46,380 bases of DNA, from contig JAAYSZ010000012.1 in NCBI GenBank assembly GCA_012523895.1, forward strand, positions 1 through 46,380, given 5' to 3'. This DNA is from Erysipelotrichaceae bacterium (GTDB lineage Bacteria > Bacillota_I > Bacilli_A > Erysipelotrichales > Erysipelotrichaceae). The position numbers and the translations under genes are program-made. The notes beneath the pieces are model-generated. The model searched no databases. It was given only the letters and a program-made list of their open reading frames with translations, and was not told where the DNA came from. This document shows, in pieces, positions 1 through 7,641 of the stretch. The first letter of the stretch is position 1, and each line of letters begins with the position of its first letter.

Positions 1-1512
1 AATAGAAAACATGATTGTCTAATATTAAGTACATTAGAAGAATTAGTACCACATGATCATTTGGTAAGGAAATTGGAGAGTACAATAGATTGGAGATTTA
101 TATATCCAATGGTAGAAAAATTGTATAGCCAAATAGGAAGACCAAGTATAGATCCGGTGGTACTTTTTAAAATGATATTTATAAATTATTTATTTGGAAT
201 AAACTCAATGAGAAAGACATGTGAAGAAATAAAAGTAAACATTGCGTATAGATGGTTTTTAGGATTATCTATTTATGATAGTGTGCCAAACTATTCAACA
301 TGGTCACAAAATTATATAAGAAGATATTCAGACAGTAATGTATTTGAACAGATATTTGATAGGATATTAAATCAAGCAGTAAGTTATGGATTTATAGATA
401 CAGAAAGTGTGTTTGGAGATTCAACTCATCAAAAAGCCAGTGCAAATAAAAGGAAATCAGTCGACCAAGAAGTAGCCGTATTAAAGAAATATTATGAAGA
501 TGATTTAAAAGAAGAAATAAACCAAGATAGAATAAATCATGGGAAGAAACCATTAAAAGAAATATTAGAGCCAGAAATTATTTATGATGAAGAAACAGGA
601 GAAGAAATAAATACAACAAAAACCAAGCATATTAAAGAAAGTACTACAGATCCAGAATGTGGATTATTTCATAAAGGTGAGAAAGAAAAGTGCTTTGCAT
701 ATAGTCATCAAACAATATGTGATTCAAATGGATTTGTATTAGTAAGTGAAACAGTACCTGGTAATGTACATGATAGTGTTTCATTTAAACCGGCATTTGA
801 TAAGTTAAAAAAGAAGTTTACAGATATAGAAAACATAGGATTAGATGCAGGATATAAAACACCAGCCATAGCCAAAGAAATAATAGAATCAGGAATAAAA
901 CCACAAATGCCATATAAAAGACCTATGAGTAAAAAAGGATTTTTCAAGAAAAATGAATACGTTTATGATGAAGAGTATGATTGTGTGATATGTCCAAATG
1001 GAGAGATATTAAAATACACTACAACAAATAAAAATGGATATAGAGAATTTAAATCCAATCCTAATAAATGTAAAAATTGTCCGTATTTAAGTAATTGTAC
1101 AAACAGTCAAAATCATACAAAAGTAGTGTTAATACATGTTTGGGATAGATTCATGGAAGAAGTAGAAGAAATAAGACATACACTTGGAAGTAAAGAAATT
1201 TATGATAAGAGGAAAGAAACGATTGAAAGAATATTCGCTGACTGTAAGGAATCGCACGGATTAAGATATACAAGAATTAGAGGTTTAAAAAAGAATCAGA
1301 ATCAGGCTCTGATTATTTTTGCGTGTCATAATCTGAAAAGGATGGCAAAATGGAGCTGGTATTTTACCAAGAAAAGTCCATTTTCATTTAATTTTTATGA
1401 GTATATTATTAATTTTTTAGATTCAACATTTAAAAAAGTGATACTCTATTTTAAAAGTACCACTTTGTCAACAAACTGGAATCTACCAATCGGTAGATTT
1501 TTTTTAGTATAA
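1..1512 (+). CDS. IS1182-family transposase, 5' end cut by window edge
   Basis: This is a DDE transposase of the IS1182 (COG3666) type. The reading frame is open from base 1 and residues such as STLEELVPHDH precede the first possible in-window start (TTG at 61), so the true start lies upstream of the window. The N-terminal part resembles DUF772 (IGRPSIDPVVLFKM). Catalytic candidates are Asp in FGDSTHQKAS, Asp in GLDAGYKT and Glu in ETIERIFADCKE, with the C-terminal fold of the DDE_Tnp_1_6 type. A Cys cluster (CPNGE...CKNCPYLSNC) lies between the second Asp and the Glu, as is common in this family. The catalytic motifs are intact, so it may be an active copy. The left end of the element is outside the window, so the terminal inverted repeats cannot be checked. 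Confidence 0.93.
   Translation, partial: NRKHDCLILSTLEELVPHDHLVRKLESTIDWRFIYPMVEKLYSQIGRPSIDPVVLFKMIFINYLFGINSMRKTCEEIKVNIAYRWFLGLSIYDSVPNYSTWSQNYIRRYSDSNVFEQIFDRILNQAVSYGFIDTESVFGDSTHQKASANKRKSVDQEVAVLKKYYEDDLKEEINQDRINHGKKPLKEILEPEIIYDEETGEEINTTKTKHIKESTTDPECGLFHKGEKEKCFAYSHQTICDSNGFVLVSETVPGNVHDSVSFKPAFDKLKKKFTDIENIGLDAGYKTPAIAKEIIESGIKPQMPYKRPMSKKGFFKKNEYVYDEEYDCVICPNGEILKYTTTNKNGYREFKSNPNKCKNCPYLSNCTNSQNHTKVVLIHVWDRFMEEVEEIRHTLGSKEIYDKRKETIERIFADCKESHGLRYTRIRGLKKNQNQALIIFACHNLKRMAKWSWYFTKKSPFSFNFYEYIINFLDSTFKKVILYFKSTTLSTNWNLPIGRFFLV
1480..1505 (+). terminator. Intrinsic terminator overlapping the transposase 3' end
   Basis: The arms AATCTACC (1480-1487) and GGTAGATT (1492-1499) form an 8-bp stem with a 4-base loop, and eight T residues run from 1498 to 1505. 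The hairpin encodes the last residues of the transposase. A TATAAT box at 1508-1513 follows directly and may start transcription of the macro-domain gene. Confidence 0.8.
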
Positions 1513-1539
1513 TTTATATAAGATGAAAGGAAATAAATA

Positions 1540-2562
1540 ATGCCACTTGAAATAGTAAGAAACGATATTGTAAATATGCAAGTCGATGTTATTGTGAATA
1601 CTGCAAATCCAAAAGCGATAATAGGATCAGGTGTTGATAGTGCAATTCATAAAAAAGCAGGTCCAAAATTAATAGAAGAAAGAAAACAAATCGGTGATAT
1701 TAAAGTTGGAAAAGCTATAATTACTTCTGCATATAATTTAGATGCAAAATATATTGTTCATGTTGTTAGTCCAATTTGGATAGATGGAAATCATAATGAA
1801 GAATTACTACTTAGAAACTGTTATAAAGAAGCATTAAATCTTGCGAAAAAGTATAATTGTGAATCAATTGCTTTTCCTTTACTTGCTACTGGAAATAATG
1901 AGTTTCCAAAATCATTAGCGTTACAAATTGCAATTAATGAAATTAGTAGTTTTTTAATGGAAAATGATATGCAAGTGTATTTAGTTGTTTATAATAAAGA
2001 AGCTTTTGTATTATCTGAAAAGTTATTTAGTTCTATTAAAAGTTATATTGATGAAAATTATATAGAAGAAAGATCTTATGAAGAAAAAACTTATGATAAA
2101 TTACCAAGCAGATTACCTGATTTTTCTAGTTTAGTTAGTGGTAGATTTAGAAAAGCTAAACAAGCCACGTTAGAAGAATTTGTAGGATATGATTATGGTT
2201 TGGAAAATGTTTTAGAAAATTTAGATGCAGGGTTTTCTGAAACGCTTTTAAAACTTATTGATGAAACAGGAAAAAAAGATTCAGAAGTATATAAAAAAGC
2301 TAATATTGATAGAAGACTATTTTCTAAAATAAAAAATAATACTGATTATAGACCATCTAAAACTACAGCAATTGCCTTTGCTTTAGCATTAGAACTTGAT
2401 TTAAATGAAACAAAAGATTTTATAGCTAGAGCAGGTTATGCACTTTCTAATAGTAGTAAGTTTGATGTTATTATTGAATATTTTATTAAGCATAAAAATT
2501 ATAATGTATTTGAAATTAATGAAGCGTTATTTGAATTTGATCAACCTTTAATAGGCTCATAA
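1540..2562 (+). CDS. Macro-domain protein with C-terminal HTH-like domain
   Basis: Residues about 1-165 form a macro domain, which binds or hydrolyses ADP-ribose derivatives. The start (PLEIVRNDIVNMQVDVIVNTAN) has the conserved Asn of the ligand pocket, followed by the Gly-rich GSGVDSAIHKKAG loop and FPLLATGNNEFP. After a linker, residues about 230-340 form a separate helical domain (RRLFSKIKNN...PSKTTAIAFALAL) that reads like a lambda-repressor-type HTH. I recognise this tail from gut Clostridia proteins, either attached to macro domains or alone. The likely function is ADP-ribose sensing or removal linked to regulation, which is inference. The gene is preceded by GAAAGGAAAT. It lies between an IS element and a vWA gene, so it may be part of a small accessory module. 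Confidence 0.85.
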   Translation: MPLEIVRNDIVNMQVDVIVNTANPKAIIGSGVDSAIHKKAGPKLIEERKQIGDIKVGKAIITSAYNLDAKYIVHVVSPIWIDGNHNEELLLRNCYKEALNLAKKYNCESIAFPLLATGNNEFPKSLALQIAINEISSFLMENDMQVYLVVYNKEAFVLSEKLFSSIKSYIDENYIEERSYEEKTYDKLPSRLPDFSSLVSGRFRKAKQATLEEFVGYDYGLENVLENLDAGFSETLLKLIDETGKKDSEVYKKANIDRRLFSKIKNNTDYRPSKTTAIAFALALELDLNETKDFIARAGYALSNSSKFDVIIEYFIKHKNYNVFEINEALFEFDQPLIGS

Positions 2563-2567
2563 AAAAT

Positions 2568-2584
2568 GTCGCTTTTAAAGCGAC
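2568..2584. other. Perfect 8-bp hairpin between the macro and vWA genes
   Basis: GTCGCTTT and AAAGCGAC are perfect complements around a single T. Six A residues precede it on the plus strand, so a T-run follows it on the minus strand and it would terminate minus-strand transcripts better. On the plus strand it could attenuate read-through into the vWA gene. Its role is unclear. Confidence 0.5.
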
Positions 2585-2633
2585 CTACACCTCCTTTATT
2601 TTAATGATAATTAAGATGCAAGGAGGGATTAAC

Positions 2634-3266
2634 ATGTTAGAGTTAGTATTTATTTTAGACAGAAGTGGTTCAATGTCAGGTTTAGAACAAGACACAATAG
2701 GTGGATTTAATTCCATGATTGAAAAACAAAAAAAAGGAGAAGGAGAGGTTTTAGTTTCTACAGTATTATTTGATAATTATTCTGAAGTTATTCATGATCG
2801 TATTTTAATAAAAGAGGTACCTAATATGAGTGAAAAAGAATATTATGTAAGAGGGTGTACCGCGTTATTAGATGCAGTAGGTGGTGCAATTAATCATATT
2901 GGTAAAATTCATAAGTATGCAAGAAAAGAAGATGTACCAGAAAAAACATTATTTGTGATTACTACAGATGGTATGGAAAATGCGAGTAAACATTATACTT
3001 ATAAACAAATAAAAAAGTTGATTGAAAAACAACAAGAAAAATATGGTTGGGAGTTTTTATTCCTTGGTGCTAATATTGATGCGGCTAAAGAGGCAGGTCG
3101 ATTTGGGATTCATAAAGATTTTTCAGTAAATTATCATTCTGATTCAGTAGGGACCGCATTAAATTATGAAGTACTAAATGAAACAATTTTTTGTTTAAGA
3201 GAAGGATTAGGTCTATCAAAGACATGGAAAAAACGTATTGATAATGATTTTAAAACAAGAAAGTAA
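2634..3266 (+). CDS. von Willebrand factor A domain protein (TerY-like)
   Basis: This is a 210-residue single-domain vWA protein. The metal-ion-dependent adhesion site is complete: DRSGSMS near residue 9, Thr in GCTALLDA near residue 76, and Asp in TTDGMEN near residue 107. Cytoplasmic vWA proteins of this kind act as metal-dependent protein-binding modules in stress systems such as the tellurite-resistance (Ter) group. There is no signal peptide or membrane segment. I chose ATG 2634 over the in-frame ATG at 2604 because AGGAGGG at 2621-2627 is optimally spaced for it. It lies 71 bases after the macro-domain gene on the same strand, and co-function is inferred from that. Partner Ter genes are not in the window. 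Confidence 0.87.
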   Translation: MLELVFILDRSGSMSGLEQDTIGGFNSMIEKQKKGEGEVLVSTVLFDNYSEVIHDRILIKEVPNMSEKEYYVRGCTALLDAVGGAINHIGKIHKYARKEDVPEKTLFVITTDGMENASKHYTYKQIKKLIEKQQEKYGWEFLFLGANIDAAKEAGRFGIHKDFSVNYHSDSVGTALNYEVLNETIFCLREGLGLSKTWKKRIDNDFKTRK

Positions 3267-3287
3267 AAGGCAGGTTAGTCTGCCTTT
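3266..3287. terminator. Bidirectional terminator between the vWA gene and folA
   Basis: AAAGGCAG (3266-3273) and CTGCCTTT (3280-3287) form an 8-bp stem with a 6-base loop. T-rich tracts follow on both strands, so it can end both converging genes. The stem also encodes the last residues of FolA. Confidence 0.8.
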
Positions 3288-3751
3288 CTTGTATATAATA
3301 CATGTGTATAAAATATATTGTTTTCAAATCTTGTAGATAATACTTTCCTATTAAAATCATTTTTATTAAAGTAAGGAAAGTATGTATCCGCATCATATTC
3401 TTCTTCTATTTCAGTTATATAAAGTTTATTTGCTTTATCAATAAATTGAGAATATATATTTTCTCCTCCAATGATAAATAAATCTTCATTGATATTTTTT
3501 AATGCTGTTTCAATATCATTGTATATTTCAACACCATCTATTTTTAAGTTTTTATCTCTAGTAATAACTATATTTCTTCTATTAGGAAGTGGTCTTCCTA
3601 TAGACTCATATGTTTTTCTTCCCATTAATACAGTATGACCACTTGTTGTTTTTCTAAAAAATTTTAGATCACTTGGTATATCCCATATTAATTTATTATC
3701 TATTCCTAACTCTCTATTTTTACCTATTGCCGCAATGATTGATATATCCAT
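3275..3751 (-). CDS. folA: Dihydrofolate reductase
   Basis: DHFR reduces dihydrofolate to tetrahydrofolate with NADPH, and so recycles the dihydrofolate that ThyA produces. At 158 residues it has normal bacterial length. Family marks are ISIIAAIGKNRELGID at the N-terminus, the substrate-binding Asp in WDIPSDLKFFR (Asp near residue 27), GRKTYESIGRPLPNR for NADPH binding, and FIIGGENIYSQF. It lies 8 bases downstream of thyA and is clearly co-transcribed with it. There is no sign of degeneration or of a resistance-cassette variant. Confidence 0.96.
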   Translation of the reverse strand: MDISIIAAIGKNRELGIDNKLIWDIPSDLKFFRKTTSGHTVLMGRKTYESIGRPLPNRRNIVITRDKNLKIDGVEIYNDIETALKNINEDLFIIGGENIYSQFIDKANKLYITEIEEEYDADTYFPYFNKNDFNRKVLSTRFENNIFYTHVLYTRKAD

Positions 3752-3759
3752 TTTTCCTC

Positions 3760-4659
3760 CTACTGAGATATCATAAATGATATTTTTCCATGATGTTTAT
3801 AGTCAATTAATTTAACATCTTTTAAATCTTTACTATTATCAAAATCAAAGAAATCTTTTACATCAGGATTTAACCATAATTTTGGTGCAGGTAAATCTTC
3901 TAAAGTATGATATCTGTTAATTTGTTCTTTTATTCCATCTATTTGATTTACATATATATGAGCATCTTTAATACTCCAATCTATAGTTCCTGGTTTTAAA
4001 TTACAAACTTGTGCTAGCATCATTAATAATGTGGCATATTGAGTTACATTAAATGGTAAACCTAAAGGAACATCGCAACTTCTTTGATGAACCCAACAAT
4101 TTAATTTTCCATCAGTAACATCCCATTCACTTGACCATACACATGATGGAAGTACTGCAGTGTCTAGATAATCATTTTGCCAAAGGCTCATAACCATTCT
4201 TCTATCATGTACATTTGTTTTTAAAGTATTGATAAGATTTTGAGTCATACTGAATTTTTTTACTATATAACCATAAGCAGTTCCTATAGTATGAGCCCAT
4301 TCTTTACCAAAATCTTTTTTTATTTGTTTTTTAACTAATTCACCATTTTCTAAAACCATTTGAGTTGCTTCCCAAAATCCGTTTTCATCAATTTCCCACT
4401 CATTCCAAATATTTACATTTCTTTCTTTTAGCCATCTTACATCATTTGATTGTGCTTGATAAATCCATAACATTTCTAAAACAGCTTGTCTTATAAATAA
4501 TTGTTTTGTAGTAAGAATAGGAAATTCTTTTTCTAAATCAAAATGAAAATGATGAGTTGGAATTTTTATAGTGTTAGTACCTGTTCTGTTTTCAACTTCA
4601 ACACCTTCATTTAGTATTTTTTCACATAATTCTATATAATCTTTATCCCACTTTGCCAT
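3760..4659 (-). CDS. thyA: Thymidylate synthase
   Basis: The enzyme makes dTMP from dUMP using methylenetetrahydrofolate. It has 299 residues against about 264 for the E. coli form. The catalytic Cys lies in LPSCVWSSEWDV, dUMP phosphate contacts in RSCDVPLGLPFN, and DAHIYVNQ follows. The C-terminal stretch LWLNPDVKDFFDFD...LIDYKHHG resembles the longer Bacillus/phage phi3T-type enzyme. That Cys context (CVW rather than CHA) also fits this type. An insert near residues 90-115 (ENGELVKKQIKKDFG) adds length. The start is supported by GAGGT upstream and by a promoter at 4680-4708. thyA-folA forms one minus-strand operon. Confidence 0.95.
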   Translation of the reverse strand: MAKWDKDYIELCEKILNEGVEVENRTGTNTIKIPTHHFHFDLEKEFPILTTKQLFIRQAVLEMLWIYQAQSNDVRWLKERNVNIWNEWEIDENGFWEATQMVLENGELVKKQIKKDFGKEWAHTIGTAYGYIVKKFSMTQNLINTLKTNVHDRRMVMSLWQNDYLDTAVLPSCVWSSEWDVTDGKLNCWVHQRSCDVPLGLPFNVTQYATLLMMLAQVCNLKPGTIDWSIKDAHIYVNQIDGIKEQINRYHTLEDLPAPKLWLNPDVKDFFDFDNSKDLKDVKLIDYKHHGKISFMISQ

Positions 4660-4679
4660 ATAAACCTCACTTATTGCTT

Positions 4680-4708
4680 ATATTATCAACTTTAGCATGT
4701 ATTTTCAA
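4680..4708 (-). promoter_or_regulatory. SigA-type promoter of thyA-folA
   Basis: On the minus strand, TTGAAA (plus 4703-4708) and TAATAT (plus 4680-4685) are separated by exactly 17 bases. The -10 ends about 20 bases before the thyA start codon. Confidence 0.7.
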
Positions 4709-4724
4709 TTAAGGTTAATAATAA

Positions 4725-5618
4725 TTATCTTAATACTTTTTGTTTGGAAGAAGTATAAATTTTAAACCAATCAATATGTTCTAATTTTATATCAAATGCA
4801 TCAAGTGCTTCTTTTATTCTTTCTATTTTTTGGCTACCTACAATAGGCATTGCTTTCATAGGATGATACATTAACCATGCATATACCATAGTTGAAACAG
4901 TAGTATTATATTTTTTAGCTAAAGTATCTAATACTTTTCTTGAATTTACATAAATATCTTCTGTACTAGTGAATAATAATCCACCACTAACAGGAGACCA
5001 AATCATTGGAGGAATTTCTTTATAAGTTAAATAGTCAATCATACCTGATTCAAAATGTTCAAAACATTGAGGATTAACTTCAATTTGATTTGTAACAAGT
5101 GTATTTCCAACCGCTTTATTTAAACATTTGAATTTCATTGGATCAAAGTTACTTACACCAATTTCTTTTACTAATCCCATTTTCTTTAAGTCTATTAATG
5201 CTTTTGCGACTTCATTAAAGTTTATACAAGGGTCTTCTCTATGAATAAGATACAAATCAATATAGTCACAATTCATGTGATCTATGCTTTTTTTGCATGA
5301 AGCAATTATTCTATCGTATCTTGAATCATAATATCCAAAAGGAATATCTTCACTAAAATCAACTGTAATGTTTGTTTTAGTTACTATCTCCATCTTTTCT
5401 CTTAATTTGGGTTTAAGTTTTAAAGCTTTTCCTAGTTGGATTTCAGCTTCACCTTTACCATAAATTTCAGCTGTATCATATGTTGTTATTCCTAATTCTA
5501 GTCTATCTTCAATAAATTTTACCAGTTCTTCAGGAGTTAGATTCCATTCTGTCAGTCTCCAAAAGCCTTGTATAATTCTTGAAAATGATAAATTGTTTGA
5601 TAATTTTATTCTTTGCAT
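4725..5618 (-). CDS. Aldo/keto reductase, YdhF type
   Basis: This is a soluble NADPH-dependent oxidoreductase with a TIM-barrel fold and 297 residues. The N-terminal segment (SRIIQGFWRLTEWNLTPEEL) closely resembles E. coli YdhF. The catalytic tetrad is visible: Asp and Tyr in YDTAEIYG, Lys in VTKTNI and His in LIHREDP. NADP-binding residues lie in VGSQKIERIKEAL. The physiological substrate is unknown, as it is for YdhF. It starts after an AAGGAG motif and appears monocistronic. Confidence 0.92.
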   Translation of the reverse strand: MQRIKLSNNLSFSRIIQGFWRLTEWNLTPEELVKFIEDRLELGITTYDTAEIYGKGEAEIQLGKALKLKPKLREKMEIVTKTNITVDFSEDIPFGYYDSRYDRIIASCKKSIDHMNCDYIDLYLIHREDPCINFNEVAKALIDLKKMGLVKEIGVSNFDPMKFKCLNKAVGNTLVTNQIEVNPQCFEHFESGMIDYLTYKEIPPMIWSPVSGGLLFTSTEDIYVNSRKVLDTLAKKYNTTVSTMVYAWLMYHPMKAMPIVGSQKIERIKEALDAFDIKLEHIDWFKIYTSSKQKVLR

Positions 5619-5651
5619 ATTATTTTCTCCTTAAGTAAATGATAGCACAAT

Positions 5652-5685
5652 AAAAAACACAAAATATTTATATTCTGTGTTTAAA
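5652..5685 (-). terminator. Terminator of the secreted PASTA-like gene
   Basis: AAACACA (5655-5661) and TGTGTTT (5676-5682) form a 7-bp stem. On the minus strand it is followed by a run of T residues. It lies directly after the stop codon of the gene ending at 5686. Confidence 0.6.
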
Positions 5686-6435
5686 TCAGTAACATTTCTT
5701 ACAAGGAGTAAATCCCCAAGCTTCTGCTTCTTCGATAGTGACTTGTATTGGATCTTTCATATTACTACAACTTGACTTAGAATGGTATTTTGTTCCACCA
5801 TGTACTGGTATCCAAACTAACCAATCATTATATTCATAACTTTCATAAACTTCATAATGTTCAACTTCTTGATAACTCTCCTCATAAGAATATTCTTGTG
5901 TATCTTCAATATAATCATATTGTTCTATTTCATTAATTTCAACAGTATCAACATTAGTGCTAGTTTGTTTAACATTATTTGTTTTATCTTCTATTTTTTT
6001 AAGTACGCTATAATAAACTATGATTTCAGCATCAGTATTAAATTTAGAATTTTCATCAAATTCTATTATGTCATTTAAATCAGAATCATTAATAGAAACA
6101 TTAATAACGCTACCTTCATCAAAGCTTTTTAAATCATCAACTTCTTTTGGTAATACCTTAACATTAGTAAAACCTTTATCTTTAAACAATTGCTCAACTT
6201 CATTATATGGTTGTCCAGTAGTTTCGATGTCTGATATGGAGATATTTATTGTGTTGTCTATAATCTTATCGCTATCATCAATCTTACTATTTAAATAATT
6301 ACTTACATTTGTTTCTATTTCTGTTTTAGGTGAAATAGCTTCTTCTACATTGTCTTCGCTAATCATTGCGCCTATAAAAGAAAGCGATAAAAATGATACT
6401 ATAAAAAAAGATACTATTTTTTTGATTATACGCAT
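5686..6435 (-). CDS. Secreted or membrane-anchored protein with PASTA-like and Cys-rich domains
   Basis: This is a 249-residue exported protein. The start at 6435 (MRIIKKIVSFF) is preferred over the ATG at 6477 because a basic-hydrophobic signal follows it (residues 4-23) and AGGAAA precedes it. Residues about 60-145 resemble a PASTA repeat (YNEVEQLFKDKGFTNVKV...DEGSVINVSI). A Tyr/Glu-rich linker (EQYDYIEDTQEYSYEES...) follows. The last 45 residues (GGTKYHSKSSCSNMKD...GFTPCKKCY) match a short C-terminal module widespread in Firmicutes surface and phage proteins, with Cys and His residues placed as in a small metal site. The likely place is the cell surface, and peptidoglycan contact is inferred from the PASTA-like part. 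Confidence 0.75.
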   Translation of the reverse strand: MRIIKKIVSFFIVSFLSLSFIGAMISEDNVEEAISPKTEIETNVSNYLNSKIDDSDKIIDNTINISISDIETTGQPYNEVEQLFKDKGFTNVKVLPKEVDDLKSFDEGSVINVSINDSDLNDIIEFDENSKFNTDAEIIVYYSVLKKIEDKTNNVKQTSTNVDTVEINEIEQYDYIEDTQEYSYEESYQEVEHYEVYESYEYNDWLVWIPVHGGTKYHSKSSCSNMKDPIQVTIEEAEAWGFTPCKKCY

Positions 6436-6517
6436 ATTATCATTTCCTATAAGTAATTTATATATTAATTGTAACATATCATTTTGTAATAATTTTTATT
6501 TAAATAAAATAAATCTG

Positions 6518-6547
6518 TATAATTAAGTTATGGTGATAAAACAATGA
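6518..6547 (+). promoter_or_regulatory. sbcD -10 box and a 5-codon leader reading frame overlapping the sbcD start
   Basis: TATAAT lies at 6518-6523 with no good -35. An ATG at 6530, seven bases after the -10, opens a frame of five codons (MVIKQ). Its TGA at 6545-6547 overlaps the sbcD ATG at 6544 (ATGA). GGTGA at 6532-6536 could also serve directly as a ribosome binding site for sbcD. Confidence 0.5.
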
Positions 6548-7641
6548 AAATAATGCATATATCAGATTTACATTTAGGAAAAATTGTAAATGATATTAAC
6601 ATGATTGAAGATCAAAAATATGTACTTAAGCAAGTCTTAGAAATAATAGATACTGATAAGATTGATGTTTTACTTATTGCAGGAGATATATATGATAAAT
6701 CTAACCCTTCTTTAGAATCTATGGATTTATTTAATAATTTTTTAAATGTGTTATCTAAAAAAAATATAAAAACATTCATTATTAGTGGAAATCATGATTC
6801 AAGCACTAGATTAGAGTATTTATCTAGTTTTTTAGAAGAATCAAATATTTTTATATCTAAACCTTTTGATGGAAGTCTTAGTAAATATGAACTAGAAAAC
6901 AATATAAATATATATTTATTACCGTTTTTTAAACTTTCTCAAGCAAGAAATTATCTTTCTAAAGATTTTAAAAATTATGATGAAGCAATGATAGAAATTA
7001 TTAATAATGCAAATATTGATAAAAGATTTATAAATATTTTAGTAGCTCATCAATTTGTAAATGGCGCAAAAACTTGTGATTCTGAAGAAATAATTATTGG
7101 TGGTTTAGAAGGGATAAGTTATGAAGTTTTTAAAGATTTTGATTATGTTGCTTTAGGACATCTTCATAGACCTCAAAAAATAATAAAAGATACTATTAGA
7201 TATAGTGGAACCTTATTAAAATATAGTTTTTCTGAGATTAACGATAAAAAATCAATAACTATAGTAAATATTAATGACGAAATAAAAATAGAAACTAAAG
7301 AGATAGAAGTATTAAGAGATATGAAGGAATATAAGGGAAGTTATGAGTATTTAAGTAGTATTCCTTATACTAAAGATTATGTAAGGATAGTTCTTACAGA
7401 TGAAGAAGTATTGCCTGATGCTAGAATAAACTTATCTTTTAATTTTCCTAATATGATGAGGTTTTCTGTGGAAAATAGTAAAACTAATTTTGATTTAAAT
7501 ATAAAAGAAATAGAAAAGTTAGAGAATTTATCACCAATAGATTTATTTAGAAACTTTTATTTAATGCAGAATAATGATGTAGAACCAAGTGAAAAACAAC
7601 TTAAAATAATTAATGATTTAATAATAGGAGAAGATATTTGA
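6544..7641 (+). CDS. sbcD: Exonuclease SbcCD, nuclease subunit SbcD
   Basis: SbcD is the Mn-dependent nuclease of the SbcCD (Mre11-Rad50-like) complex, which opens DNA hairpins and trims blocked double-strand ends. All calcineurin-like phosphoesterase motifs are present: DLHLGK near residue 8, GDIYDK near residue 47, GNHDS near residue 82, VAHQF near residue 175 and GHLHRP near residue 206. At 365 residues it has typical length. Its stop overlaps the sbcC start by four bases (TTGA), so the two subunits are translationally coupled. Confidence 0.96.
   Translation: MKIMHISDLHLGKIVNDINMIEDQKYVLKQVLEIIDTDKIDVLLIAGDIYDKSNPSLESMDLFNNFLNVLSKKNIKTFIISGNHDSSTRLEYLSSFLEESNIFISKPFDGSLSKYELENNINIYLLPFFKLSQARNYLSKDFKNYDEAMIEIINNANIDKRFINILVAHQFVNGAKTCDSEEIIIGGLEGISYEVFKDFDYVALGHLHRPQKIIKDTIRYSGTLLKYSFSEINDKKSITIVNINDEIKIETKEIEVLRDMKEYKGSYEYLSSIPYTKDYVRIVLTDEEVLPDARINLSFNFPNMMRFSVENSKTNFDLNIKEIEKLENLSPIDLFRNFYLMQNNDVEPSEKQLKIINDLIIGEDI

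Noticed and set aside
5857..6298. Plus-strand frames opposite the PASTA-like gene
   Set aside because: They mirror the real minus-strand gene, show low-complexity hydrophobic content and have no ribosome binding sites.
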